Origin: Mucilaginibacter jinjuensis
GTDB taxonomy: Bacteria; Bacteroidota; Bacteroidia; Sphingobacteriales; Sphingobacteriaceae
Assembly: GCF_028596025.1 (NCBI RefSeq)
Contig: NZ_CP117167.1
Location: forward strand, 3,286,001 to 3,350,000
Direction of reading: 5' to 3'
DNA: 64,000 bases
The translations under genes and the position numbers were made by a program. This document shows, piece after piece, positions 44,302 through 55,925 of this stretch (within the stretch, counting starts at the first letter, position 1; each line of letters starts with the position of its first letter). The notes beneath the pieces are model-generated. The model was not told where the DNA came from. It ran no database searches and saw only the letters and a program-made list of their open reading frames with translations.

Positions 44302-44957
44302 CTTGTGCGCAGTTTGGCAGTCATACGTGCCTCCGAATCACGGGCGGCGCTATCTTTCATAAAGGTATAACGCTTCATTGCTTCGGCAGCTTGTTTGCCG
44401 CCATTAGTACTGTTGTATAAACGGGCATAACTTAACATCACATCCATTTGCTGGTTGGTGTAACAGTTTAATGAAGATAACTGCAACGCTTCACGGAGAT
44501 CCCTGCGGGCTAAATCAAAATCATGAATGTCCATCTTAATACCGGCAAGGGTAATTAACGAGGCCACAATGTTAGGTACATCATTTTGTTCACGTGCCAT
44601 GGTATTTGATTGCAGGATGAACCATTTAGCCGGGCTATATTTTTTCTGGTCGCGATATACTCTGGCCAGTCTATCAAACGATGTGCGTAAGCCAGTGCTA
44701 TCGTCAGCTCGCGAATACTGGTGTATGGCTGATAGCGTATATTTTAAAACATTTTCCTGGTAAGCAGTTTTTAATTGCCTGTCTTGTAATGCAGCATATC
44801 CCATATAACTTATAGCCAGCTGGTTATAAAGTTTTGCTTTAAGTGCATTTGATGAAGCAGTATCTATTTGCTTTTGTAAACTATCGGCCAGTGTATTTTG
44901 AGCGAAAACACGTAAGGTCGCAAATATTATGAAGATAAAAAGTGATAACTTTTTCAT
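44232..44957 (-). CDS. Exported TPR protein; C-terminal anchor lies in the -1 frame
   Basis: The 241-residue frame starts with a signal peptide (MKKLSLFIFIIFATLRVFAQ) and continues with TPR-like helical pairs (ALKAKLYNQLAISYMGYAA, ASLITLAGIKMDIHDFDLA), as in the sensor parts of many Bacteroidota TPR regulators. In the annotated frame it ends with an unremarkable tail (VNYRSPKKSNTQSIAAL). In the -1 frame, after an A AAA AAG heptamer, a basic and hydrophobic anchor is encoded instead. The gene is either a programmed frameshift case, a recent frameshift mutation, or a sequencing error in a run of six A. It is transcribed alone, between convergent and tandem neighbours. Confidence 0.75.
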   Translation of the reverse strand: MKKLSLFIFIIFATLRVFAQNTLADSLQKQIDTASSNALKAKLYNQLAISYMGYAALQDRQLKTAYQENVLKYTLSAIHQYSRADDSTGLRTSFDRLARVYRDQKKYSPAKWFILQSNTMAREQNDVPNIVASLITLAGIKMDIHDFDLARRDLREALQLSSLNCYTNQQMDVMLSYARLYNSTNGGKQAAEAMKRYTFMKDSAARDSEARMTAKLRTRKKYYTVNYRSPKKSNTQSIAAL

Positions 44958-45123
44958 ATACAGGCTGATATAAACATATAACTAATGTAATTATTATAAT
45001 ATCAAAGGTTGTGCCCATTAGTACGGAAAAAGTATAATTAAGTTATAATCAGCCAATAAAAATTTTGAGTTAAAGTGTTACTTTAACTGATAGAATAAAA
45101 ATATCTGCTTTTGCGGACGGTAA

Positions 45124-46071
45124 TTAACGGGTAATTAATTGTTGATAGCGCGAGATAAACCGTTGAAAACCTTTGCTTCTGTTTAAAATGAGGTTAAACA
45201 GGCTGATTCCGCATACGGCTGTAGTAATACCTGCCAAAACGTCGAGCACATAATGGTGACTGGCATAAACTGCAGTAAACCAAATTCCCACCATCACAAT
45301 GGCGAAAACGATGTTGGCATACTTCAACCGGTTTTTGATACCGTAGTACAATACAATTACGGGGTATGATGAGTGCAGCGACGGCATGGCCGCAAATACG
45401 TTAGAACCTTTAGTGTATATCGATTTAAAAATACCTGCGTGAAAATAATTATCGAAACGTGCCAAACCTGCAGTGCTGCCTTTAGTAAGTGGGATAAAAT
45501 GGAAGCCATGTTCTTGTATAAACCATGGCGGTGCAGCAGGGAAAGTGTAGTATACCACAAAGCCCAATAAGTTTACGAGGAAGAAAGTAAATGCAAAACC
45601 TAAAAATTCTTTCGGGCGGGTAAATAATAGATAAGCGGCAAATCCTAACGGTACCGGAATCCAGCAGAGATAGAAGAAACCTGTAACAACATCAATCCAG
45701 GTACGGCTGTTAGCTTTCAGGTATTCATTTGGCGTTAATATCGTTCCGTTGGTATGGATACCAAATAAGCTTTTTTCCGTATTGTATAAATCTCCTATAT
45801 GAACAGGGTTATAGTGGTAGTTAGGGAAGAGTTTCATATAATCAAATATGATCCAGTACACTATAAATATGGCAAAGCCGGTCACGAACCTGCGTGTATA
45901 GCCCGATAAATAATATAACCCATTTACCAAGCCGATCAATACCAGCTGATCTGTTTTAAAACCTAAAAGTACAGACGACAATGCCACATAAGCTGCAGAG
46001 AGCAGGGCAAGCGTAATGGCGGTCTTTATTTTTACCGGAGGAAATAGTTCAGCGGAGGAGTAGAGGTCCAT
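45124..46071 (-). CDS. PAP2-superfamily inositol phosphorylceramide synthase-like protein
   Basis: The 315-residue polytopic membrane protein has two PAP2 lipid-phosphatase/transferase motifs: AAMPSLHSSYPV (C2) and YASHHYVLDVLAG (C3), in the AUR1-like arrangement, with an upstream SLFGIHTNGTILTPNEYL and a YYTFPAAPPWF loop typical of inositol phosphorylceramide (IPC) synthases. Such enzymes move phosphoinositol from phosphatidylinositol to ceramide. Its place in a locus with sphingolipid and inositol genes supports this over a general PAP2 phosphatase. It starts three bases after the hydroxylase stop and is the last gene of its transcription unit. Confidence 0.8.
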   Translation of the reverse strand: MDLYSSAELFPPVKIKTAITLALLSAAYVALSSVLLGFKTDQLVLIGLVNGLYYLSGYTRRFVTGFAIFIVYWIIFDYMKLFPNYHYNPVHIGDLYNTEKSLFGIHTNGTILTPNEYLKANSRTWIDVVTGFFYLCWIPVPLGFAAYLLFTRPKEFLGFAFTFFLVNLLGFVVYYTFPAAPPWFIQEHGFHFIPLTKGSTAGLARFDNYFHAGIFKSIYTKGSNVFAAMPSLHSSYPVIVLYYGIKNRLKYANIVFAIVMVGIWFTAVYASHHYVLDVLAGITTAVCGISLFNLILNRSKGFQRFISRYQQLITR

Positions 46072-46074
46072 CTT

Positions 46075-46701
46075 TTATTTTTGACCCTCAAAATCAGACC
46101 GGAACACTTTGTCCCATAACGCAGAACTTACACCATAACCTTTTGTAGGATCCTGGTAGTGATGTAGCATGTGGTGTTTTTTAATGCTTTTCCAGATCCC
46201 GCCTTTAAAGTTAAAGTGGTGGATAGCATAGTGGCCAATATCGTAAACTAAATAACCAGAGATGAAAGACGCAAAAAATGCGTAAACATCTTCGTGTTGT
46301 GGTAATATTGCCCTAAACAAAAAGAAGAAGCCCAGCGCCAAAGGGATACTTGCAGAAGGTGGCATTACCAAACGTTTTTTATCGCTCGGATAATCATGGT
46401 GTACGCCATGGAATATAAAGTGTAAGCGTAAAGCCCACTCTGCTTTAGGTACAAAATGGAATACAAAACGGTGCAGTACGTATTCGGTAAAAGTCCAGAT
46501 AAATAAACCTGAAACTAATAGCACTAATATACGGCCTACAGATTGATGTGCATCAAAGATGGCCATGTATAAACAGTACAGCACAACCGGCAGATATATA
46601 ATAATAGGTACGAAAAAATGAACCTTTGATAAGCTTTCTAATAAACTGCTCTTAAACATTCGTACCGACTCTTGCGAGTTTGACACATAATTCTTTTTCA
46701 T
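46075..46701 (-). CDS. Fatty acid/sphingolipid hydroxylase (FA2H/Scs7-like)
   Basis: The 208-residue membrane protein has the di-iron histidine boxes of the fatty acid hydroxylase superfamily: HRFVFH, HFIFHGVHHDYP, GHYAIHHFNF and KKHHMLHHY. Four hydrophobic segments surround them. The order and spacing resemble Scs7/FA2H, which put a 2-hydroxyl on the N-acyl chain of ceramide, but the cytochrome b5 domain is absent, as is usual in bacterial members. In this locus it most likely hydroxylates the ceramide acyl or long-chain base. The gap to the PAP2 gene is three bases. Confidence 0.87.
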   Translation of the reverse strand: MKKNYVSNSQESVRMFKSSLLESLSKVHFFVPIIIYLPVVLYCLYMAIFDAHQSVGRILVLLVSGLFIWTFTEYVLHRFVFHFVPKAEWALRLHFIFHGVHHDYPSDKKRLVMPPSASIPLALGFFFLFRAILPQHEDVYAFFASFISGYLVYDIGHYAIHHFNFKGGIWKSIKKHHMLHHYQDPTKGYGVSSALWDKVFRSDFEGQK

Positions 46702-46711
46702 TTCTTGCTAA

Positions 46712-47299
46712 TCAGGGTTTAAATCTATCTACTATTTCTTGGCCGGTGGCAGGGTCCGTTCCTTTCAGTTCAACATACACAACGTTGGGCAGCCAGAACG
46801 ATCCACCTTCAATTTTAACAAAAATACGATTAAGTATGGCTTGTTTCTGTGCAATTGTTGCGTAAATGTGATATTTACCGTCTGCTGACTTCATTAAAGT
46901 TAACGCAAACTTTTTATACGATACAAAACGGATGTCGTATTTACCATTCCCCAACGGTTTTTGGGTTAAACCGTACGCAAATTTACGTTGTATAAAGTTT
47001 AACTCCTCGTGCTGTCCATGCTCATTGTATTTAATCCAATAAACGTGCATTGGCTCTTCGGTATTTAATTCGCCGTTAGCACCCATGTTTAGTTCGTAAA
47101 CTATGGTGTTGGTGTTCGGGTCGCGCTGTACATAAAACAGGCGGTTAATATTGGCAGGTAAGGTTGGAAAATTAATTTTCTTCTTAGTGGTATCTGTAAC
47201 AAGATACTTATTTGCAACGGCTGCCTTTGCATCTGGTTTGCTCAAAAGCAAAGTGCCAATGCATAGCATTAAAATTATAACAGATCTCTTCAAACTCAA
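46712..47299 (-). CDS. Exported DUF4833 protein
   Basis: The 195-residue protein has a signal peptide (RSVIILMLCIGTLLLSKPDAKA) and a DUF4833 domain: NINRLFYVQRDPNTNTIVYE, EPMHVYWIKYNEHGQHEELNF and LPNVVYVELKGTDPATGQ. The function of DUF4833 is unknown. Here it sits between the CDP-alcohol phosphatidyltransferase and the hydroxylase genes, which suggests a link with inositol-lipid metabolism or transport. Its start must be a TTG at 47299 (or 47293), because the ATG at 47269 loses the basic end of the signal peptide; the TTG is five bases after the previous stop. Confidence 0.82.
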   Translation of the reverse strand: MSLKRSVIILMLCIGTLLLSKPDAKAAVANKYLVTDTTKKKINFPTLPANINRLFYVQRDPNTNTIVYELNMGANGELNTEEPMHVYWIKYNEHGQHEELNFIQRKFAYGLTQKPLGNGKYDIRFVSYKKFALTLMKSADGKYHIYATIAQKQAILNRIFVKIEGGSFWLPNVVYVELKGTDPATGQEIVDRFKP

Positions 47300-47304
47300 T
47301 TTAA

Positions 47305-48030
47305 TTATTTTTCAGAATTTTCCTTTTCGAGCAAGGCTTTTTTTGCGTTCATTAACCTGTTAAATGCTGTAATATTTGTCAAAAATGCCAGGGCAACAAT
47401 AGGAATTGTAAATATAGACATGGTTTCAAATACGTGGTATTTAATACCAGGAATAAATAGTTTATAATCACCGCCGATGTATAATGATGATACACCGCAA
47501 AGTATTGCGCATAAACCAATAGTAATTACACGCTCGGGGCGTTGCATTAAACCGCCTTTGCTCTCAATACCCAATCCCTCTGCACGGGCACGTACATAGC
47601 TAACCATCATCGAACCTATGAGCGCAATAAACGCAAACAGCGAACTTAAAAAGTAATGATGAGCTACCAGGTACCAGCAGATACCTAAAAACATAATCAG
47701 CTCGCTATAACGGTCAACCACCGAATCATACAGTGCACCAAAGGTTGATTTCATATTGCCTAAACGAGCAACCTGCCCATCCAACATATCGAATAAACCG
47801 GCAAAAAGGATTAGTCCGCCAGCCCAGCCAACATAAGTTAAATCACCGCGGTTACCTTCTTCGGCACCAAAAATAAAAATAACAGCCACACCTACGTTCA
47901 ACATAAAGCCAATGGTTGTTACCGCATTGGGGGTTAAACCAAGCTTAATTAACACCTTAACAAAAGGATCTATTACCTTATAGATACTTAGTTGAAGTGT
48001 GGTGCGTAATGATGTTGTTTGCTGTTCCAT
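47305..48030 (-). CDS. CDP-alcohol phosphatidyltransferase (likely phosphatidylinositol-phosphate synthase)
   Basis: The 241-residue membrane protein has the full CDP-alcohol phosphatidyltransferase motif DGxxAR(x8)GxxxDxxxD in FDMLDGQVARLGNMKSTFG followed by ALYDSVVDRYS. The family joins a CDP-diacylglycerol to an alcohol phosphate. Next to inositol-1-phosphate synthase and IPC synthase genes, the natural acceptor is myo-inositol 1-phosphate, giving phosphatidylinositol phosphate; phosphatidylglycerophosphate synthase is the alternative. I take the ATG at 48030; an earlier ATG at 48087 would overlap the upstream gene by 37 bases and add 19 residues of unlikely sequence. Confidence 0.88.
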   Translation of the reverse strand: MEQQTTSLRTTLQLSIYKVIDPFVKVLIKLGLTPNAVTTIGFMLNVGVAVIFIFGAEEGNRGDLTYVGWAGGLILFAGLFDMLDGQVARLGNMKSTFGALYDSVVDRYSELIMFLGICWYLVAHHYFLSSLFAFIALIGSMMVSYVRARAEGLGIESKGGLMQRPERVITIGLCAILCGVSSLYIGGDYKLFIPGIKYHVFETMSIFTIPIVALAFLTNITAFNRLMNAKKALLEKENSEK

Positions 48031-48050
48031 AAGTTTCCCCGTTTGCAAAG

Positions 48051-50591
48051 TTAAAAATTGAAATCGACTCTTGTGCGTATTCCCCATTCAGCAACGTTAG
48101 AATTGTCTAAATAGTCGAATCTTTTTACAAGGTCTACACGAATAAATTTAAAAATATTTTCGATACCAACACTACCTTCTACGTAAGGTTTATTGCCCAT
48201 GGTGTAAGTAATAGGTACACCGTTAGCCGCAACCGGTAATTGGTATAGTGATGGGTGGATTGACGGATTGTTTTCGTCACGTAAACTGCCGTATAATACT
48301 TTGGCCGAAAGTGTTTCGCGCCATTTTAATTTTTTGAATAACGGTATCTTGTTAAAAAAGAAGCCGTTAAAATGCTGGTCTATTTTAAAACTAGCATAAC
48401 GATCATACACAAACTCCATAAAGTTCATCAGGTTATACGAGTCTATATCGTAAGCATAAGTTTGGTTTGCTTGCGGGATACTCAACAACGGATAAGGAAC
48501 CTGCCCGAAGATATTGCTACCCTCTAACGAAATATCTGCATAGCCCAGTTGCGAGAAATAGGTATGCTTATCAATGCGTAAACGTACCCTGGTGTAATTG
48601 TACTCGCCCCTTAATACATCTTTAAAGCCCTGGGCAATGTTTAAGGAAAAGATTGGGTAGCGGGTATAAATTGGCGTACGATACAGCTTGCCCTGGTAAA
48701 ACTGCTCGTGCGGCGCATAACGTAATTGCAGAGTGGCTTCGGTAGTTGTTAAATCACTGATGGAGTTAGGCTGGCCGTCCACAAAATTGGTGAAGTATAA
48801 AGACCCTGCAGGAGCCTGTGTCCATTTGCGCAAGCCCAGGGCGTACGAGAAATGGCTCTCAAATTCTTTTACATAATCTAATCTGTAATAATCGTTATAT
48901 AGATATTTATCATTTACACCACGTTTAAACGAGAGCAAAAAGTTATCTTCCTCCACAAACTGCAAATCTTCACCCGGTATTTTGGTGTCGCGCTGGAAGC
49001 TGGCCCGGATGTAATTTTGCGGGAAAGCATAGATCGATTTATTATTTAACGAATACGTACCGCTTAAAAAGTACTTCCATTTCTCGTCCTTAAATCCATA
49101 AGCTGCATAAGTTTCGAAATAGTAGCGCTTACTTAAGGCTGGGGTAGAGCGGCCACCGAAGCGAAGCTTTAAACCCTCAACCGGGTTAAAGCTGTAAAAT
49201 GTATTAGCAGGGCCAATTTCAAACGGACCGAGAGATTTATAACCTGCCAGTAGTAAAGTGGCAATATCAGCAGTGCGTCTGAATGATGGCATACGTTTCA
49301 GGCTATCCACATTGGCGTATACTTTTGACTCAGCTTTGCTCAGCGTGTCTAATCGATTTTCTGCCCAAAACTGGTCGCTGCGGTGTTTAACCTCATCTGA
49401 TAAAGCTACTACACTTTCGTAAGTAGTATCAGCATGCGGAACGTTAACCTTATAATTTCTATAAGTAACTGTGCGTTCGCCGAAGATGCCGTGATCGCCA
49501 TTTTTGCGGGTACCAAAATCTGCACGTGCATCACTTTTGCTTAAATGCCAGCGGCCATCAGGATTTTGCTCATATTCCTGCCTAACGTTCATGGTTCGAA
49601 CCCAGTTGAGGTTGATGGCTTTATTGATCGTTAAATCAGCTTTTTGTACGGCGTAGTTACCATCTAAAGTGATGAAAATATCACCCTCGAACAACATATC
49701 TGTCGTGTTACGTGGCGTAAAGCTTAACCTGATCAGTTTGGTATTACCAACATTAACAGTATCGGTGATAAAGAATTTATAGAATGTAGGTGCTTCATCT
49801 GCAATAGGGCTCAGAAACATGTTGGTCATCAGGAAAATATTGTTCCTGTAGATGTCAACATCAGCATATAGACGCTTAAAGTAGGTGCCGAAACCTTCGC
49901 TATCCATAAAGTTACCGAAGTCGACACTTTTTTGGCCGAGGATCTGGTTTCTTGTTTTCTCCGGACTTTTACGGTAATAATACTGGCTCAGCTTTTCGTC
50001 CATAAACACCGGCAAAATGGTTTTACCGGGGATGGTGGTGCTGTCTTTATTATCGAGGAAGAATTTATACTTACGGAAGAACTTCTTATCAGACAGTTTC
50101 TCAGATACGTTAATGAACGACATCTGCGTTTTCTCATAAGCCTTGTACTCTACATAATTGTAACTCTCGGGGCGATTCTTCGGCTTATTGGCAATCACCT
50201 TACGGATCAACTCTACAGCCGGGTTATCCTTATTATGATACTTTTCTTTTTTGGCTGATTTAATAACAACCTCGTTCAATTGCTTAGCTACAGGAACAAG
50301 TTTAACGTTAATAACCTGCTCTTTGCCTGGCTCAACATCAAATGTAGCAGTAGTGTAGCCTACGGTAGATACGCTTAATTTAGTGTATGGCTTTGCCGAT
50401 GTTAAGGAGAAATTACCATGATCGTCGGTATTCATACCAATACTGCTGCCTGTAAAAGCAACGGTAACGTAGGAGAGAGGGTGGTGGGTTTTAGCATCAG
50501 TTACAGTACCGCTCACAACCGTGTTTTGTGCAAAAACTACAGCAGACGAGGCTACAAATAACAGGAGAAGTAAAAATCTTTTATAAATCAT
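48051..50591 (-). CDS. Outer-membrane DUF5686/CarboxypepD_reg protein
   Basis: The 846-residue protein has a signal peptide (LLLLLFVASSAVVFAQ), a CarboxypepD_reg-like beta-sandwich (VVSGTVTDAKTHHPLSYV) and a long DUF5686 region that ends in a beta-barrel-like part (VEGSVGIENIFKFIRVDLV, RVDFNF terminal Phe). DUF5686 proteins are common in Bacteroidota and are of unknown function. It starts the second unit of the sphingolipid locus, with the CDP-alcohol transferase gene 20 bases downstream. Its barrel may place lipid at the outer membrane; that is inference from context. Confidence 0.85.
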   Translation of the reverse strand: MIYKRFLLLLLFVASSAVVFAQNTVVSGTVTDAKTHHPLSYVTVAFTGSSIGMNTDDHGNFSLTSAKPYTKLSVSTVGYTTATFDVEPGKEQVINVKLVPVAKQLNEVVIKSAKKEKYHNKDNPAVELIRKVIANKPKNRPESYNYVEYKAYEKTQMSFINVSEKLSDKKFFRKYKFFLDNKDSTTIPGKTILPVFMDEKLSQYYYRKSPEKTRNQILGQKSVDFGNFMDSEGFGTYFKRLYADVDIYRNNIFLMTNMFLSPIADEAPTFYKFFITDTVNVGNTKLIRLSFTPRNTTDMLFEGDIFITLDGNYAVQKADLTINKAINLNWVRTMNVRQEYEQNPDGRWHLSKSDARADFGTRKNGDHGIFGERTVTYRNYKVNVPHADTTYESVVALSDEVKHRSDQFWAENRLDTLSKAESKVYANVDSLKRMPSFRRTADIATLLLAGYKSLGPFEIGPANTFYSFNPVEGLKLRFGGRSTPALSKRYYFETYAAYGFKDEKWKYFLSGTYSLNNKSIYAFPQNYIRASFQRDTKIPGEDLQFVEEDNFLLSFKRGVNDKYLYNDYYRLDYVKEFESHFSYALGLRKWTQAPAGSLYFTNFVDGQPNSISDLTTTEATLQLRYAPHEQFYQGKLYRTPIYTRYPIFSLNIAQGFKDVLRGEYNYTRVRLRIDKHTYFSQLGYADISLEGSNIFGQVPYPLLSIPQANQTYAYDIDSYNLMNFMEFVYDRYASFKIDQHFNGFFFNKIPLFKKLKWRETLSAKVLYGSLRDENNPSIHPSLYQLPVAANGVPITYTMGNKPYVEGSVGIENIFKFIRVDLVKRFDYLDNSNVAEWGIRTRVDFNF

Positions 50592-50977
50592 TTATGAAGC
50601 CAGTATGCCGTATCGGTTGATGTTTTTTCTGATTTTGCATCAATAGCAACAGGCTTTTAGCTTGCAAATCAGGTCAGACATTTTTATCAATTCGAAGTTT
50701 AATCCCAACAGGCAAAGGTTAAAAATATATTCTTCTTAATTGTTGTGATAAAGTCAAAAATTAATCAAATGATTGATTAGTTTTTGCGATACTCTCAAAA
50801 AACATCGCTGTAAATATGATTTATTACGCGCAATTGCTGCTAATAATTAACAAACCTTAACAATTGTGAATTTTGTATGAAGAGAGATGGGAGAGAGCAA
50901 TAATTAACGGAGTGGTCCGGAAACAAGAAAGCCATCCTGAAATTATCGGGATGGCTTTCTATTATAAGTATTGAAAC
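50592..50977. other. Intergenic region between the two sphingolipid transcription units
   Basis: The first ~300 bases on the DUF5686 side are AT-rich and should hold its minus-strand promoter. A partial palindrome (AATCAAATGATTGATT around 50763-50778) could be an operator. The right end carries the terminator listed separately. No small gene was found. Confidence 0.5.
50926..50960 (-). terminator. Terminator after myo-inositol-1-phosphate synthase gene
   Basis: AGAAAGCCATCC (50926-50937) pairs with GGATGGCTTTCT (50949-50960) in a 12-bp stem, downstream of the minus-strand inositol synthase stop. It marks the end of the first sphingolipid unit. Confidence 0.75.
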
Positions 50978-52300
50978 TTACAGGGCTTCAATTAAGTCCT
51001 GATAGTAATCTAAGCCCAGGTGGGTAATTAGATCTTCGCCCATCATGTGACGCAAAGTGTTCTGTAATTTCATTAATTGTTTGAAGATATCGTGCTCCGG
51101 ACGTAAGCCTGGTGCAGCTTGTGGCGATTTCAGGTAGAAAGATAACCACTCCTGGATACCGCTCATGCCTGCACGTTTAGCTAAATCGCTGAACAATGCT
51201 AAGTCTAAACCAACTGGTGCTGCAAGGATAGAGTCGCGGCATAAGAAGTTGATTTTGATTTGCATTTGGTAACCTAGCCAACCAAAGATATCGATATTAT
51301 CCCAGCTCTCTTTGTTGTCGCCGTGAGGAGGGTAGTAGTTAATACGCACTTTGTGGTATAACTCACCATATAATTCTGGATTAAGCTCTGGTTGGAAAAT
51401 TTCTTCCAGTACGCTTAATTTAGATACTTCTTTAGTTTTAAAGTTATCCGGATCATCTAAAACCCAACCATCGCGGTTACCCAAAATGTTGGTAGAGAAC
51501 CAGCCTTTAACACCTAATGAACGTGCAGCCAAGCCTGGAGCAAGAATGGTTTTCATTAAAGTTTGGCCTGTTTTAAAGTCTTTACCGGCAATTGGAGTTT
51601 CAGTTAATTTAGAAAGCTCAACCATTGCAGGGATATCAACTGTTAAGTTAGGGGCACCGTTTGCAAATGGAACACCTAATTTTAAAGCTGCGTAAGCATA
51701 AAGCATACTTGGCGAAATCAATTTATCGTCAGCAGCTAAACCAGCTTCAAAGTTAGCAAGTGTCATGTGCACATCGCTCTCTTCGAAATAGATCTCGGTT
51801 GAACCACACCATAAAAGCACTACGCGGTTTAAGCCGTGCTCTGCTTTAAAGTTTTCGATATCAGCCATTAATTGTTGCGCTAACTCTAAACGGGTACCGG
51901 TTTTAACGTGCTCGCCGTCTAAGTTTTTAGCATAGTCTTTATCAAAAGCAGCCTTCATAGGCACAATTGCTTCTAATTCGTCTTTAACACCAGTTAACAG
52001 ATCTTTCTCTAAAACCTTAGCGTGTACTGCTGCTTCATAAACGTTGTCGCTGTAAACATCCCAACCACCAAAAACGATGTCGTTAAGATCTGCCAACGGC
52101 ACAAAGTCCTTAATTTTCGGGTATTTATTTTCAGTTCTTTTTCCAATACGGATATTTCCCATTTGAGTTAAAGCCCCAAACGGTTGTGCTAAGCCCTTAT
52201 TAACGGCAATTACGCCGGCAATTAAAGTTGTGGCTACTGCACCTAAACCTGGTATTAAGATACCCAGTTTACCTTCAGCAGGTTGAACGTTATTTTTCAT
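50978..52300 (-). CDS. ino1: Myo-inositol-1-phosphate synthase
   Basis: The 440-residue protein begins with the NAD-binding segment (LGILIPGLGAVATTLIAG) and contains the INO1 hallmark segments NRVVLLWCGSTE, KTGQTLMKTILAPGLAAR and GWFSTNILGNRDG, then DNKESWDNIDIFGW. The enzyme converts glucose 6-phosphate to 1D-myo-inositol 3-phosphate with bound NAD. Length is typical of bacterial members. It lies 28 bases downstream of the ceramide reductase-like gene and ends before a terminator, so inositol and ceramide synthesis are made from one transcript. Confidence 0.95.
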   Translation of the reverse strand: MKNNVQPAEGKLGILIPGLGAVATTLIAGVIAVNKGLAQPFGALTQMGNIRIGKRTENKYPKIKDFVPLADLNDIVFGGWDVYSDNVYEAAVHAKVLEKDLLTGVKDELEAIVPMKAAFDKDYAKNLDGEHVKTGTRLELAQQLMADIENFKAEHGLNRVVLLWCGSTEIYFEESDVHMTLANFEAGLAADDKLISPSMLYAYAALKLGVPFANGAPNLTVDIPAMVELSKLTETPIAGKDFKTGQTLMKTILAPGLAARSLGVKGWFSTNILGNRDGWVLDDPDNFKTKEVSKLSVLEEIFQPELNPELYGELYHKVRINYYPPHGDNKESWDNIDIFGWLGYQMQIKINFLCRDSILAAPVGLDLALFSDLAKRAGMSGIQEWLSFYLKSPQAAPGLRPEHDIFKQLMKLQNTLRHMMGEDLITHLGLDYYQDLIEAL

Positions 52301-52328
52301 TTATTCTAATTTATTATTCGAGTTCAAT

Positions 52329-53308
52329 TTATTTTAACCATTTGTGTTCTTTGTACCACTTAATGGTTTCTTCCAGTCCTTTATCTAAGTTGTAAAGGGG
52401 GTAGAAGCCCAGCTCTTGTTTCGCGGCCTCAATACTACAGGCCCAATTGGTACCCAGTAATTCATTTAGCTTATCGCGGTTTAAAGCTGGTGTTTTGCGG
52501 CTCAAAGAACTAACTTTTTCTGTTAACGATGCAACTAATTTTACAAACGTGACAGGTAGATGAAACTTGATGGTTTTAAAAAGGAGTATATCTTTGATGA
52601 TATTCGCCATTTCGTACCGGGTGTAAAAGTTACCGTCGGCTATGTTGTAAGTACGTTTATCGCCGCCATATATTGCCTTCATGGTAGCCACAGCCAAATC
52701 TTTAACGTATATAAAGCTTAATTTTTGTTCGGCACGGCCAATGTATGGCTCAAAACCTTTAACTATTTGCTTTATAACGATAAATATATCGCGCTCACGT
52801 GGCCCATATACAGCCGTTGGCCTTAAAATCGTATAGTTTAAACCAGGGATATTCTTTAATTCGTTTTCAGCAAGCAGTTTACTTTTACCATACTGGGTTA
52901 CCGGATGCGGCTTATCGCTTTCGGATATAATCCCGTTAAGAGTACTAAGTGGGCCCCCTGCTGCCAGGCTGCTTATAAAAACAAACTTTTTAACTCCAGC
53001 CGCTACAGCTGCTTTAGCCAGGTTTGCGGTATATGTTGCGTTTATATGATTATACTGTGCCTGCGATTTTGCCTTGGTTACACCGGCTGCATGTATAATA
53101 TAATCGTATTGGTTAGTTTTTATCTCTTCTGTTAGTGTTGCAATATCACTAAACTTTGGATAGGTAAATTTAATGTTTAAATCTTTTAAATGATCTGTTT
53201 GGCTGTTTTTTCTTACAGCTGCAAATACATCCAGATTTTGGCTGAGCGCCTCAACAATTAAATGATACCCAACAAAGCCGCTGGCGCCGGTTATTAAAAC
53301 CCGCTCTT

Positions 53309-53312
<4 letters not shown>
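52329..53312 (-). CDS. cerR: SDR-type reductase, likely ceramide reductase (CerR-like)
   Basis: The 327-residue extended SDR has the glycine motif TGASGFVG (residues 8-15), a Ser at 114-115 in FISSLAAGG and the catalytic Tyr141 and Lys145 in TQYGKSK. Annotated generally as NAD-dependent epimerase/dehydratase. In bacteria with ceramide, a reductase of this family (CerR) reduces the 3-keto group of 3-oxo-dihydroceramide after acylation. The gene overlaps the preceding acyltransferase gene by four bases (ATGA), and that gene overlaps serine palmitoyltransferase likewise, which is the strongest argument for this role over a sugar epimerase. Confidence 0.8.

Positions 53313-55925
<2,613 letters not shown>

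Noticed and set aside
45124..46071. Simple undecaprenyl or phosphatidate PAP2 phosphatase
   Set aside because: The motif arrangement and the co-transcribed inositol, ceramide and hydroxylase genes make an IPC synthase-like role more likely, although not proven.
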